22,463 nucleotides of DNA. Source: Fragilariopsis cylindrus CCMP1102 (Eukaryota > Bacillariophyta > Bacillariophyceae > Bacillariales > Bacillariaceae). The stretch's first letter is position 1, and the number at the start of each line of letters is the position of its first letter. A program made the translations under genes and the position numbers. The notes beneath the pieces are model-generated. The model had not been told where the DNA came from and did no database searches. It saw nothing but the letters and a program-made list of their open reading frames with translations. The DNA is taken from positions 1 through 22,463 of the forward strand of contig FMBT01000658.1 in assembly GCA_900095095.1 (NCBI GenBank), given 5' to 3'. Shown in pieces: positions 1 to 8,795 of the stretch.

Positions 1-1011
1 TATTATGTCTCTTGGTACTGGTGATGTTGCTGAGTTTGTTGGGTGGAATATAATTGTTGGTTCTCTGTGCTGCATTTCTCTCATTACATTCTTTATAATA
101 ATTTTTCCATCTTTACCTGCTTTTTTTCTGGTCTCCATGCAATTGTAAAAGTATATGTTGCCATGTCTGTTGGTGCTACTATGGATACTTTTGACGTCCT
201 CCTCTCTTTTGTTGTTGTTATTATTATTGCTGTTGTTGTTGTTGTTTGTCGTTGTTTCCATTATTTCCACTATTTCCACTATTTCCACTTGCATTATTTC
301 CATTTCCTTCCTCCGTGGTATTTTCTGTATCATTTCCATCTCTTGCATTTGATCATCTGTTGCACGTTCTGTTGCTAATCTTCTGTTTTCATTATCTCCT
401 GCTTGTTCATTTGCCATTGTTGCTACTCTTTCTTTTCCTAGTTCTTTTTCTTCATTTGTTGTTGTGTTTGTAATATTTTTATTCTTTTTATTGTTTTTGT
501 TTCTTTCTTGTCCTCTCCTCTTCTTCTTTATCTTCTTTGTCGTCTTCTTGCTTCTTTCTCTTCAATTCGTGGTGGTGTTAGACGTTGTTCACTGTGGTTT
601 TGTCTGTTAATCTATTCAAAATCAATTCCATTGGTGATGATACGTCCGTTGTTTCATTCTTTTTGGTGTCATTTTTCTGTTTACGTCCATCCTGTTCTTC
701 ACGTCATCTTCTTCCTTCTTCATCTTCATCCTCATCTTCATCTTCTTTTGTTGTTATACTTGTTTCATTAGTTGCTTTGTAATATCATATCCTGTTTCGT
801 CGCTGCTTTTATCTGGTATGATACATCTGTTTCTACGGACTGGTGATTCAATTCGTACTTCCATTGTTCCATGTACTGTCGTTGTTTCCACATTTATGGT
901 TGTTATGATCGAGTCAATAATTGGTCTTTCCATGGTTGTTGTTTTGGGTTTGCGTCTTCCATTGGCCTCAATTGTAGTCCATCCTTGTTCATCGTCGTTG
1001 TTGTTAGTCAT
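1..1011 (-). pseudogene. decayed mobile-element-like ORF, runs off the left edge
   Basis: Read on the minus strand this stretch is A-rich and keeps protein-like segments in shifting frames. It begins at an ATG at 1011 with MTNNNDDEQGWTTIEANGRR and a basic, Thr-rich stretch, and reaches a stop at 754. It resumes in another frame as an acidic run (KEDEDEDEDEEGRR) near 715-780, then in a third (DGRKQKNDTKKNETTDVSSP) near 625-690. The left end encodes MATYTFTIAWRPEKK from 164 and continues after a one-base frame change at a run of seven A as AGKDGKIIIKNVMREM and EPTIIFHPTN to base 1. Short coding-like pieces in the same orientation also lie at 1012-1200 (DDDTEASINPSRMEPQQWRR). I recall ORFs with a TFTI-WRP start from repetitive diatom elements but cannot name the family. 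The many stops and frame changes argue for a decayed copy. Confidence 0.5.
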
Positions 1012-1231
1012 TTTTCCATTGTCGCTAATGCCTATAATTCGATTTCACTGTTTTCCTTCAATTTCAACGATTTTTGGTCCAATTTGTTCCTGCTTTGTGC
1101 TTCCTTGGTGGATCCTATTGATATGTTGTCATACATGTCTTCTCCATTGTTGTGGCTCCATCCTTGATGGATTAATACTGGCTTCGGTATCATCGTCAAC
1201 AGTCTCTTTTAGAGGGTTGGTTCAGAGATTC

Positions 1232-1247
1232 ACGTAGAAATCTACGT
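1232..1247. repeat. perfect short hairpin ACGTAGA-AA-TCTACGT
   Basis: Seven-base inverted repeat with a two-base spacer just outside the coding-like remnant that fills the left edge. It may mark or lie near the element's end. No target-site duplication could be recognised. Confidence 0.5.
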
Positions 1248-1302
1248 AGTTTCAGTACTGAGAGTATTTAAGTGATATAACTTGAGGTGCGCGTTTTCAA
1301 TT

Positions 1303-1318
1303 AATTCCAGCTGGAATT
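1303..1318. repeat. perfect 16-bp palindrome AATTCCAGCTGGAATT
   Basis: Self-complementary sequence read directly. It could be a dimeric protein-binding site or part of a mobile-element end; its function is unknown. Confidence 0.7.
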
Positions 1319-1606
1319 GTATACACACAGCTAGAATCAACAAGCCTGTATTGTTACTAGCTAAAGGGACAGATTGATGATATATATGATATGATTTGTT
1401 TGTGATGTTGTTGTATTCACAAGATTATCACAAGATTACTACCTCAACATTTTGGGGCCACCTCAGCATATTCCAGCAGTAGAGCATCATCAGCAAACCG
1501 TAATACTATATTACTGTTGCTCTTCCTAAGCCATGCCTGCCTACATCATCTTCTTTATACAGATAATACTGAATTATTTACTAACTTATGGTCACAGTTA
1601 CCCATA

Positions 1607-1628
1607 TCCATCCATCCATCCATCCATC

Positions 1629-1659
<31 letters not shown>

Positions 1660-1679
1660 CTCTCTCTCTCTCTCTCTCC
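1607..1679. repeat. compound microsatellite (TCCA)n-(TG)n-(TC)n
   Basis: About five TCCA units, then roughly 13 TG units, then about 10 TC units without interruption. The TG part is able to form Z-DNA and the TC part is a polypyrimidine tract. The open frames that cross it on both strands are artefacts of the repeat. Confidence 0.95.
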
Positions 1680-2219
1680 TACTTTTCAACAAATTGGAAT
1701 ATGATTGGTGCTTGCCAAATCCTGAGTAAAAACTATTTGATGATTGTAGCTGGAACTGACCAACATTGCAATTAACTATGCTAAAGCACAAGACACAGCT
1801 AGCGCAATGGTAAGCAGATCAAATTGTAAAAGAAGCAGGCAAGAGATTCCTAATCTCAAGAATTGAGAGTCAGTCTACCTCTATAAGAACTAGCATACCC
1901 GGTCAGTGGCTTTATAGGAGAAATAGTCAGTGCGTGCAATAATTGACTTCCTGGAGCAAAAATATTCAGCTGAACCCAACGAAATCGAAAAGACAAGCAG
2001 CATTAATGAGATCCAATTGGAATGCCAATACCCACGTTGAAAAGTATCTTCCAGGCTATCAAGGAAGGATGTGAAGCATTTCTCTTTTTTTTGCCTTCCT
2101 TTACACAACACACACAACTGATCAACTTCTGACTGCTGCTGGATGAGAATTTCCTTTACTCTTTTTGATGTAAGCTTTCACATACAACATGTGCAAGGAA
2201 TACAAAAACTGTATATATG

Positions 2220-3140
2220 ACATAAAACAACAACAAAAACAACAACAACTACTAAACTGCTAAACTGTGGGAGATTGTGTTGTCCTCTTTGTTGTCTAAA
2301 TGTTGTAAACTTTCATATGTGAAGGTTAGACAATAATATTGGTACATCATCACTGGTGAATCAAACCCTGGTAGTGTATGCTTGTTCATTATTTATTCCT
2401 GTTAACCAAACAATCCACATTATGAAATAACAACAAGAAGAACTGCTGGATCCACTCCTACTGCTGCATGATCATGTTGTGTTTTCTGTTGCTACTATCA
2501 ACATGCTGATAGACAATAATAATACTAGTATCATGGACAATTGCTGCTGCTGGTTCTGTCAACTAAATAGTATGGAATAACAACAACAACTTCTGCTGCC
2601 ACTATTGTATGATGGTTGTACATCTATTCATGACAAACTCAGATAAAACAAAACAACAGGAACTAGATCTGCCAGCTAGTGTATAAGAATTTGCTTTGCA
2701 CTTGTTTTAAACATCAGCATGAAAAGGTTGTACAACCCACTCCCTACGCATGCTGTTTTTCTATCTATTCCTATCACCCAAACACACAATACTAAACAAC
2801 ACCAACAGCAACAACAATTGCTTCTTTGTTATATTCTTTTGTGCTATTCTTTTGGAAAGCACTTTGCATGTAAAGACAGTCTCACAATCATACTGGTATG
2901 TCACTTGTAGATCCACTTCTGACTCACATGTGCTGGTTCTGTATGTTCCTGCCAACCAAACAGTCAACAAAAACAGTTCCTTATGGAAAACCTTTGCAGG
3001 TGAAGTTTGTACAATAATAGTAGTGCATTCTTGGTGCATGCTGGTGGTTTTATAAATTCCTGTCAACTAAACAACTAAACAATTATACAAAACAACAGCA
3101 GAAACTGTTAGGTGAAGTTTGTCCAATAACCATTACCATG
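2220..3140. repeat. field of degenerate tandem repeats, unit about 110-150 bp
   Basis: A set of words returns in the same order and orientation. GTGAAGTTTGTACAATAA-type words occur near 2320 (diverged), 2999 and 3112. A word like TTCCTGTCAACTAAACAA occurs near 2395, 2549 (partial), 2950 and 3056. AACAACAACAACTTCTGCTGC-type words follow these. The copies are strongly diverged and differ in length. Roughly 100-aa frames exist on both strands at 2750-3066, but they have no domain and lie inside the repeat, so they are not called genes. This could be an old satellite or the eroded non-coding part of a transposon. Confidence 0.55.
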
Positions 3141-3937
3141 TGCAACAGCTGGAGAACAATACTCAGAATAATCTAGCTCAAAGTAAATAGAATGAGCTGT
3201 GTGGGTGATATTTTGACTTAAAGAGAGTGCAGTTTGGTCTAATCCTGATTGTTTATTAATATGTTGTGGTTTCAATCAAGATTGGGAATAGATAATCCAA
3301 TCAGCAAACAATTGCATCCCCTATCTATAGACTAGAGTAGAAGTAGACCAGATATAATGGCCATATGATGCGAGGAAACAACCATGATTCTAGGAACACA
3401 TTTGGAGCTAAACTATAGTGAGGAATATTTTCATCCACATGCTGATAAACAACAGGGGGTTTGTGGGGTTTACCCCCCACCCCACCCTAAAGAAAAACCA
3501 AACAAGAACATTTAGTCATGCCAACAAAGTTGCCAGTCTGCAATATCTGAACTGGTGTTTAGTAGAAGGCTTCTACACACCTTTCAACTGACTGTACACA
3601 TAAATGTACACATAAATCCTATTAAAAATGGAATATTCACTTAGTTCATGACTTTACTAGGTTCACTCTACTGTATGGAGGGCAGGATATCATGTCAGGC
3701 ATTATTACTGCAGGTGCTGTGTTCTACTAGGTTGTTCACTGCAGGTACTGCATTTAGGACCTAGCTGTGCACTCAGATAGGTTTTTAATAGACACAATAC
3801 AGCTTTCAAAAAGTAATATGTGACTTTGTTTCTAGTATTATATTAAATGTATATTATGCATTTCTGTTCCCTGTTTTATGAGCTGCTTAGAGTATCTCCA
3901 TGACACCGTCATAGTAACACTGTTTCACTTTCTCTAA
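3141..3937. other. gene-free stretch with a G/C-rich hairpin
   Basis: No ORF of note. The one striking element is 3455-3487, where GGGGGTTTGTGGGG is followed by C-runs (CCCCCC, CCCC, CCC). GTGGGG (3463-3468) pairs with CCCCAC (3475-3480). Confidence 0.5.
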
Positions 3938-3980
3938 TTGTTGATACGATACGATACGCAGCCCACATGCCTCATATTCT

Positions 3981-4025
3981 TTTTTCATTTTCATTTTCAT
4001 TTTCATTTTCATTTTCATTTTCATT
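3981..4025. repeat. hexanucleotide microsatellite (TTTTCA)n
   Basis: About seven perfect TTTTCA units, ending some 35 bases beyond the stop codon of the minus-strand 860-aa gene. In that gene's transcript it would be a (TGAAAA)n tract in the 3' untranslated region. Confidence 0.95.
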
Positions 4026-4060
4026 GTTATTTGTTTTGTTGTTCCAACAAACTTATTTCC

Positions 4061-6643
4061 TTAATTCACTTTCTGCTCCTGAGCACCACCATCGTTGGCG
4101 GTGGTGTTGCTTTCGTCACAATAGTGTAACCGATGCCAAATTTTATCAAAGAAGACTTTTCTCCAACCTGGTTCTAATCGTGCAGCACGTGCTTTTTCAA
4201 TTTTAAGTTGAACCAATTGATCCTTAATAACATCAGGACATTTACGACATTTTAACAAATGCGCATGAATGTTTTGACTTGTTGAATTCGTTGACAGTGA
4301 TTTGCTTGATACTGGAAAGTATTTACCTAATCCAGCATGACCATTACAATGCCGACATTGGAAACCAGGATATCCAACGGGACCCTTAGAGCGTGCAACA
4401 AATCGATCAGCTTCTGTAAATAAACATGGTTCAACTTGACGCATTAAACCGTATACATACGGTGGGATCATATCAACATCATTCGAATAAACGATATGAC
4501 CACCTAAGGAATGTAGATGTACTTCTTGCCGTTGACGTTGTTCCTCTGTTAATGGCTGAGGTTGTTGCTGTTGCCGGTCTTGTTTATTCGATGAAGATTT
4601 CGACGGAGGAGAGAGAGGAGAAGATTGATTATTGATCCCGTTGTTGCTACCATCCATCATCATCATCATCATTCGTTGTTGTTGCTGTTGGTGTTGATGA
4701 TCCATCATGTTCATGTTCATGTTCATATTCATATTCATATTCGTGTTCATCGACGACATCATCATATTTGCTTGATGATGACGATGGCGACGAGCAGCAG
4801 CCATCGCCATTGGTCCATGACCCGCAAATCCCCCGTGATGATGAGGTGAATGAGGAGGATGATGTCCCATCGTCGACATATTAGAAGGCATGGGCATGTG
4901 TGACGACGATGACATAGGTGACATGCTGTTGTGAGAAGACATCATACTGGAATAGGAAGAAACAGAATGCTCGTCTTGATCCATGGAAGCACCGATACTG
5001 TAGCTTCTACTATTCATAGAAAGAAGCGCAGCGGATGGTTGTTGACCTTTGTTGTTGTTAGATAGAGTCGATTTCTTGCAGATCTCTTCGTGTGTACATG
5101 CTTCTTCGTAAGATGAAAATGAAGCGACATTGCAATAGTCACATATCCATTGATTACTACTGGTAGTCGTAGCCGTACCGCTGGGCGGTGGACAGCTTGA
5201 ACTGGCACAACAACTGCTACCAGCACCTTGAGGACTTGTTGTTGGTGACGATGACGATGTCATCGACATAGACGGCGACATCATCATCCCTCGACCACCA
5301 GAACTATTTGTACGATGCATCAATGGTGGTTGCATCAAATGACGAGGAGGACCCATTGATGATCCTGGATGTCCAGGAGGAGGACCGTGACGGAAAGAAT
5401 GTTGAGGATGATGTGGAGGAAGACCACCACCACCACCACCATGAGGGAATCCGCCACCGGCACTACCATGATTATGTCCAGGAGGAGGACCGTGACGGAA
5501 AGAATATTGAGGATGATGAGGATGATACGGTGCATGTGGAGGGGGTGGCGGCGTATTCATCATACCGAAATGATGAGAAGAACGAGGGGATGGTGTTCGA
5601 AAAAATTGCTGTTGACCACCACGACCACTGTGCATTTGATGTGGTCGTGGACTCATTTGCATTGGACTCATATTATGCATACCACCCATACCCATACCCA
5701 TCCCCGTATTATTATTTGGATTGGGACTCATTTGATGCACTTGTGGCATCATCATACCATTTTTGCCATTGCCACCTCGAGGAGACGAATGTTGTGGCAT
5801 AGCTAAGGCACGACGTGATGAAATCGATCCACCAATCCCTACTCTTGAAGTTGCATTCGTTGATGTAGGTGTTGAGGGGGTAGACGATATTGATAACGCG
5901 GCCTTTGTGTTAGGAGCAAATGATACCTTCCGTTGGTGAAGACCATCGGTGGCAGTAGCACTCGTTGCTGCTACGTCTGTTCCTGCTGCTGCTTCGTCGT
6001 CATCTTGACCTTCTCTTGATTGTGAACGTTGTTCGTTTGGACTAGCAGGATGTTCAGATGCTTTTGGTGATCGTGTTTCCATCGATTCGAATGATGCAGC
6101 CTTCCGCACTTCATCATTTGGATCGTTTGTGCCACCAGCAGACTTTGATTCTCTTGATTCTCTTGGTGGTGTACCTATTACAACACTTGTTCTAGTAGTA
6201 CTGCTTCCAACGCTATTCCTGCCACCAGGACTTAAACTTGCTAAAGAAGCTAAAGCGAATGCAGAAGCTAATTCGGTAGGATCAACATTCTTATTCCTTG
6301 CATCTTGCGTCGAGATTGTTGCTCCCTTCATACTAATCATATTCATTGCAGCAACACCACCGTCGATCGTTTCCTTCCTATCATTTACATATTTCGTTAC
6401 TTCAGCTGTTAAATCATCAGTCATCTTCCTTCTTTTGATGATCGGTTGAACCAAAGCGGACGAAGAAGAGGAATTGCCACCATCATCATTACCAGATACA
6501 GCAGGATCATCATCACGATCTGATAACAATCTCTTGTTTTCTGGACTTGTTGTTTGTTCGGCCTCATCGGCTACGATGGCGGATGTTCTCCTTCTCACCG
6601 CCTGATGGGCGGCATGATGATGAACTGATGTTAGCATAGGCAT
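4061..6643 (-). CDS. 860-aa low-complexity protein with two Cys/His metal-binding clusters
   Basis: Uninterrupted 860-codon ORF starting at the first ATG (6643). A basic KRRK patch at residues 70-73 may be a nuclear signal. A short Ala/Leu helix (LASAFALASLASLSPG) lies near 125-140. Residues about 150-480 are low-complexity and rich in Ser, Pro, His, Gly and Met, with a 35-residue internal duplication around SFRHGPPPGH (near 376-390 and 411-425). A first metal-binding candidate is C501-x2-C504-x13-H518-x3-C522, in WICDYCNVASFSSYEEACTH. A Met-Asn dipeptide run (about 632-648) and a Gln/Met run follow. The C-terminal folded part (about 725-835) has C763-x2-C766, H793/H795, C799-x2-C802 around GFQCRHCNGHAGLGKYFP. 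I remember both motif types from diatom hypothetical proteins but know no function. A nuclear regulatory role is inference from the Cys/His clusters and prion-like composition. Confidence 0.85.
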   Translation of the reverse strand: MPMLTSVHHHAAHQAVRRRTSAIVADEAEQTTSPENKRLLSDRDDDPAVSGNDDGGNSSSSSALVQPIIKRRKMTDDLTAEVTKYVNDRKETIDGGVAAMNMISMKGATISTQDARNKNVDPTELASAFALASLASLSPGGRNSVGSSTTRTSVVIGTPPRESRESKSAGGTNDPNDEVRKAASFESMETRSPKASEHPASPNEQRSQSREGQDDDEAAAGTDVAATSATATDGLHQRKVSFAPNTKAALSISSTPSTPTSTNATSRVGIGGSISSRRALAMPQHSSPRGGNGKNGMMMPQVHQMSPNPNNNTGMGMGMGGMHNMSPMQMSPRPHQMHSGRGGQQQFFRTPSPRSSHHFGMMNTPPPPPHAPYHPHHPQYSFRHGPPPGHNHGSAGGGFPHGGGGGGLPPHHPQHSFRHGPPPGHPGSSMGPPRHLMQPPLMHRTNSSGGRGMMMSPSMSMTSSSSPTTSPQGAGSSCCASSSCPPPSGTATTTSSNQWICDYCNVASFSSYEEACTHEEICKKSTLSNNNKGQQPSAALLSMNSRSYSIGASMDQDEHSVSSYSSMMSSHNSMSPMSSSSHMPMPSNMSTMGHHPPHSPHHHGGFAGHGPMAMAAARRHRHHQANMMMSSMNTNMNMNMNMNMNMMDHQHQQQQQRMMMMMMDGSNNGINNQSSPLSPPSKSSSNKQDRQQQQPQPLTEEQRQRQEVHLHSLGGHIVYSNDVDMIPPYVYGLMRQVEPCLFTEADRFVARSKGPVGYPGFQCRHCNGHAGLGKYFPVSSKSLSTNSTSQNIHAHLLKCRKCPDVIKDQLVQLKIEKARAARLEPGWRKVFFDKIWHRLHYCDESNTTANDGGAQEQKVN
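5371..5518 (-). repeat. 105-bp in-gene duplication encoding SFRHGPPPGH twice
   Basis: Nearly identical 43-base blocks at 5371-5413 and 5476-5518, 105 bases apart, keep the frame of the 860-aa gene. Each encodes HHPQ-Y/H-SFRHGPPPGH. This is a recent tandem expansion inside a low-complexity region. Confidence 0.85.
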
Positions 6644-7508
6644 CTTAAGAGATAATCACGGAAGAGATATGAATACAGTTGAAAAGAGGTGCGGTCTCAG
6701 ATCTTTTATGGCAGAAGAATATGCAAGATTAGAATGCCTCCTAGAGTAGTATGAATGATGGTGCGTGATAACGTTAGGTAGGTAGTCTCCTTTTGTTTGT
6801 TTTGGATATGGTATGTTGTGATAAGAACGCACGCCGAAAAAGAAGTATGAAGAGAGCAGTTTAGGAACTCCTTCGTGCAACAGTCGCCAAACCTATCTGT
6901 CTCTTACGAAAATCTGTTCTATAGTGAAGTCCAAGTTGGTGCACCTCTTTGTTATATGAATAACATATTTTAGAAAAATTTGATATTTAAATTTTTCCTA
7001 AAATTTCTATTATTTCGACCGTTTGTGTTAGTAAGTTGCGCAGTGACGGAGATTTGTACTAATTGCTTTAATTCGTGAACCGTTGAGGGTAGCCTAAGAT
7101 GAAATTTTATTTAGCTAGTTGTAGGAGAAAAGCAAAAGATTTGGATGGAGCACCTCACAACTCCAAGTAGGCTATATCACACTCACAAAAGGAAGTGTGT
7201 CTCCGTAAATGGTAAGTAAAAAAGAATTTAGGTATGCAAAGCGTTGGAAACTAAATAGCTAAATTGTGAGATGAGCAACACATGCGTTAGAAATCATTAC
7301 ATACGGCGAAAAAGTGATACGCCTTACCATAGTAATCGAACGCTCATCAGGATTTGTTATAATTATTACTCATGCCGTTAAAATAAATCTCAACCGTCCA
7401 TCCTCGGAAAGAACGGTGCGCGTTATCGTCACATAATCTCCTCTCAACGACTGGCATGCCACCAGCGGCGCGCGCAAAATTCATAGGCTACCATACGACT
7501 AGTACGAC
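6644..7508. other. intergenic region between divergent genes, with a strong hairpin
   Basis: Contains the upstream region of the 860-aa minus-strand gene and, further right, that of the plus-strand secreted-protein gene. No supported ORF. The inverted repeat at 6967-7004 is the clearest structure in it. Confidence 0.6.
6967..7004. repeat. 38-nt AT-rich inverted repeat (hairpin)
   Basis: ATTTTAGAAAAATTT (6967-6981) pairs with AAATTTTTCCTAAAAT (6989-7004) around a seven-base loop, with one bulged base. It lies about 320 bases upstream of the 860-aa gene start. It could be a small mobile-element relic, a cruciform or a regulatory structure. Confidence 0.7.
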
Positions 7509-7535
7509 TACAGTACTGTATAATATTATAAATAG
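7509..7535 (+). promoter_or_regulatory. candidate core promoter: TACAGTACTGTA palindrome followed by TATAAATAG
   Basis: A perfect 12-base palindrome (7509-7520) sits seven bases before a good TATA box (TATAAATAG, 7527-7535). An initiator-like TCAGTC lies near 7551, at the expected distance. The next coding gene on this strand is the small secreted protein at 7807, so the leader would be about 250 nt. Transcription start is inferred, not seen. Confidence 0.5.
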
Positions 7536-7655
7536 AGCTCGTCGAAAATATCAGTCCCCAAAACCGTTTTCAGTTTCACACAGCCTACTTAAGGAAGAAT
7601 AATCGACGTCGAAGTCGTCGTCGTGGTTGTCTCGTCCGTCGTAAACAGAGCGAAA

Positions 7656-7780
7656 ATGTCATTCCAATAGTATCAACCCACTTTATTACGAATTGGAGCG
7701 AAATAAATAGTCCGCTTCTGTACACGAGGAAGTTTGGAAAAAGGATGCTGATTCCGTCTCACTTTTCGAGATATCAATAG
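7656..7780 (+). other. two short upstream ORFs in the leader of the 7807 gene
   Basis: If transcription starts near 7550, the leader has ATGs before the coding start: 7656-7670 (MSFQ-stop) and 7745-7780 (MLIPSHFSRYQ-stop). Both end before the main ATG at 7807. They could lower translation of the main ORF. An intron removing them cannot be excluded. Confidence 0.4.
7765..7778 (+). repeat. TTCGAGATATCAAT leader box, copy 1
   Basis: Identical 14-base sequence, in the same position and orientation relative to its gene, occurs before the minus-strand partner gene (9486-9499). It lies 28 bases before the ATG here and 55 before the partner's ATG. Both ATGs are preceded by CAACG. This is one of the marks of gene duplication. 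Confidence 0.75.
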
Positions 7781-7806
7781 AAAAAATAGAACTGAATCGT
7801 ACAACG

Positions 7807-8145
7807 ATGACGAAGATTCTTATAGCTGTATTACTATTGGTGACCGGGGCTGCTGCTACTGAGTCGTCGGTCCGATCTGGCGGAAGCACCCCTTCTGATT
7901 ATGTTGACTCTTCTTCGACTCTCAATCAACGTCATGAATTAAACTCAGCCCGATATCAATTAGACAATCCTAAAAATTATGGTGTTCCGCGTCATTTCCT
8001 AAGAGATAAATCAGTTAGACAAGCTGGACGACGTGCATTAATACAGAAAGAAGATAACGCTGGACTTCTCACCAAAGAATCGGCAGAAGAATTGCACAAA
8101 TGGGTATCTTCGTTTCGCCCACATAAAAGTTTGCTTAGAAACTGA
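7807..8145 (+). CDS. small secreted protein, paralog A of an inverted pair (112 aa)
   Basis: Starts at ATG 7807 with a classic signal peptide: MTK, then hydrophobic ILIAVLLLVTGAAA, with cleavage likely near residue 18-20. The mature part is short and polar, has no cysteine, and is basic in the middle: RHFLRDKSVRQAGRR at 62-76. The C-terminal part has an amphipathic helix (KESAEELHKWVSSF). The arrangement KILIAVL, R-E-L/F, QL-N-P-N, FLR-KS and a Leu-His helix recurs in the convergent gene at 8930-9430, and the leader and 3' flank also match, so the two are paralogs. Function unknown. Secretion is well supported. An FLR triplet about 45 residues after the signal recalls oomycete RxLR proteins, but the motif is incomplete and I do not claim that family. 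Confidence 0.7.
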   Translation: MTKILIAVLLLVTGAAATESSVRSGGSTPSDYVDSSSTLNQRHELNSARYQLDNPKNYGVPRHFLRDKSVRQAGRRALIQKEDNAGLLTKESAEELHKWVSSFRPHKSLLRN

Positions 8146-8160
8146 GCAGGAAAACAGAGG

Positions 8161-8242
8161 CAATAGATAAAAATAATGATAAGTTAAGTTAACCAAGTTT
8201 ACTGTTGTATACATTATCTTTGTATTTGAAACTAGCCAGCTA
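8161..8242 (+). repeat. 3'-flank inverted repeat, arm of paralog A
   Basis: Read downstream from the stop of the 7807 gene: CAATAGAT, TAAGTTAACCAA, ATTATCTT, TGTATTTGAAACTAGC. The same words in the same order appear downstream of the minus-strand partner gene (8919 back to 8796), with insertions in each arm. The two arms thus form an imperfect inverted repeat around a spacer of about 550 bases. Confidence 0.8.
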
Positions 8243-8795
8243 TTGTACTATATATAGAACATTCTAACATTCATGAAGTTCAAGTCGCTCCCGACCGGTT
8301 TGACCTAGTGTATGATATGTTTGATTCGCTGCAGTAGCTTCAGTGTTAAATCAAGCAAAAGACGAACGACGATTCTATTGGAATGGTTGGGACGGTGCAA
8401 ATCGTTGTTATCGCTTTGTAATAGACCAAGAAGCATATGTATCTTCGGAAGCTGGTACCGGAATTGAAGAAGATCTCCAACTTTGCATCGAATGGTACCT
8501 CGTCCAAAACCACTACCATAACACCTAATACCAAAAATCATGTCATGCACTTTCAAAAAGCATGGCACATACTTCTCTCAAGTTCACTATATCTGCGTAG
8601 TTGTCCTTCTTCCTTTCTTCGAATAAAGAAGAAAGCAAACTACTTGTTGTATGTGTTTCTCTTTTCTATATCGTTTAGAAACCTAACGGACTGTATGACA
8701 TACTATAATATAAACATCAGCTTAATCGTAGGACCTACAATTACCAACACCAATGATATATAATAGTCGAACCACCGGGATATATGACATCTAAC
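8243..8795. other. spacer between the inverted-repeat arms
   Basis: Holds overlapping short frames on both strands: 8343-8528 (+), 8437-8763 (+), 8305-8568 (-) and 8346-8534 (-). None has a recognised domain or a clear advantage. The plus-strand frame containing FYWNGWDGANRCYRFV and EDLQLCIEWY is the most protein-like but lacks a proper start context. This may be unique DNA caught between duplicated genes. Confidence 0.4.

Larger units (their letters stand above)
1259..2219. other. gene-free stretch
   Basis: No convincing gene. It holds a perfect 16-base palindrome at 1303-1318 and a compound microsatellite at 1607-1679. Short frames at 1830-2120 exist on both strands but lack ATG starts, domains or codon structure and are not called. 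Confidence 0.6.

Noticed and set aside
43..1237. Several plus-strand ORFs rich in Leu, Ser, Val and Phe
   Set aside because: They are the complement of A-rich coding remnants on the minus strand; composition is pure antisense shadow.
1430..1500. Possible LTR end and primer-binding site (TTTTGGGGCCACCTCAGCA)
   Set aside because: It does not match an initiator-Met tRNA complement and no LTR copy was seen.
1890..2117. 75-codon minus-strand frame
   Set aside because: Starts with GTG, has no recognisable domain and no coding bias.
2750..3066. 101-codon frames on both strands over the same bases
   Set aside because: They lie in a degenerate non-coding repeat; neither has a domain and both cannot be real.
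5308..5806. Overlapping plus-strand frames of 145-164 codons, His/Asp/Thr-rich
   Set aside because: Antisense shadows of the repetitive His/Pro/Gly region of the 860-aa gene.
7807..8145. Calling the secreted protein an oomycete-type RxLR effector
   Set aside because: Only an FLR triplet is present, with no full RxLR or clear EER in this copy; kept as a weak observation only.
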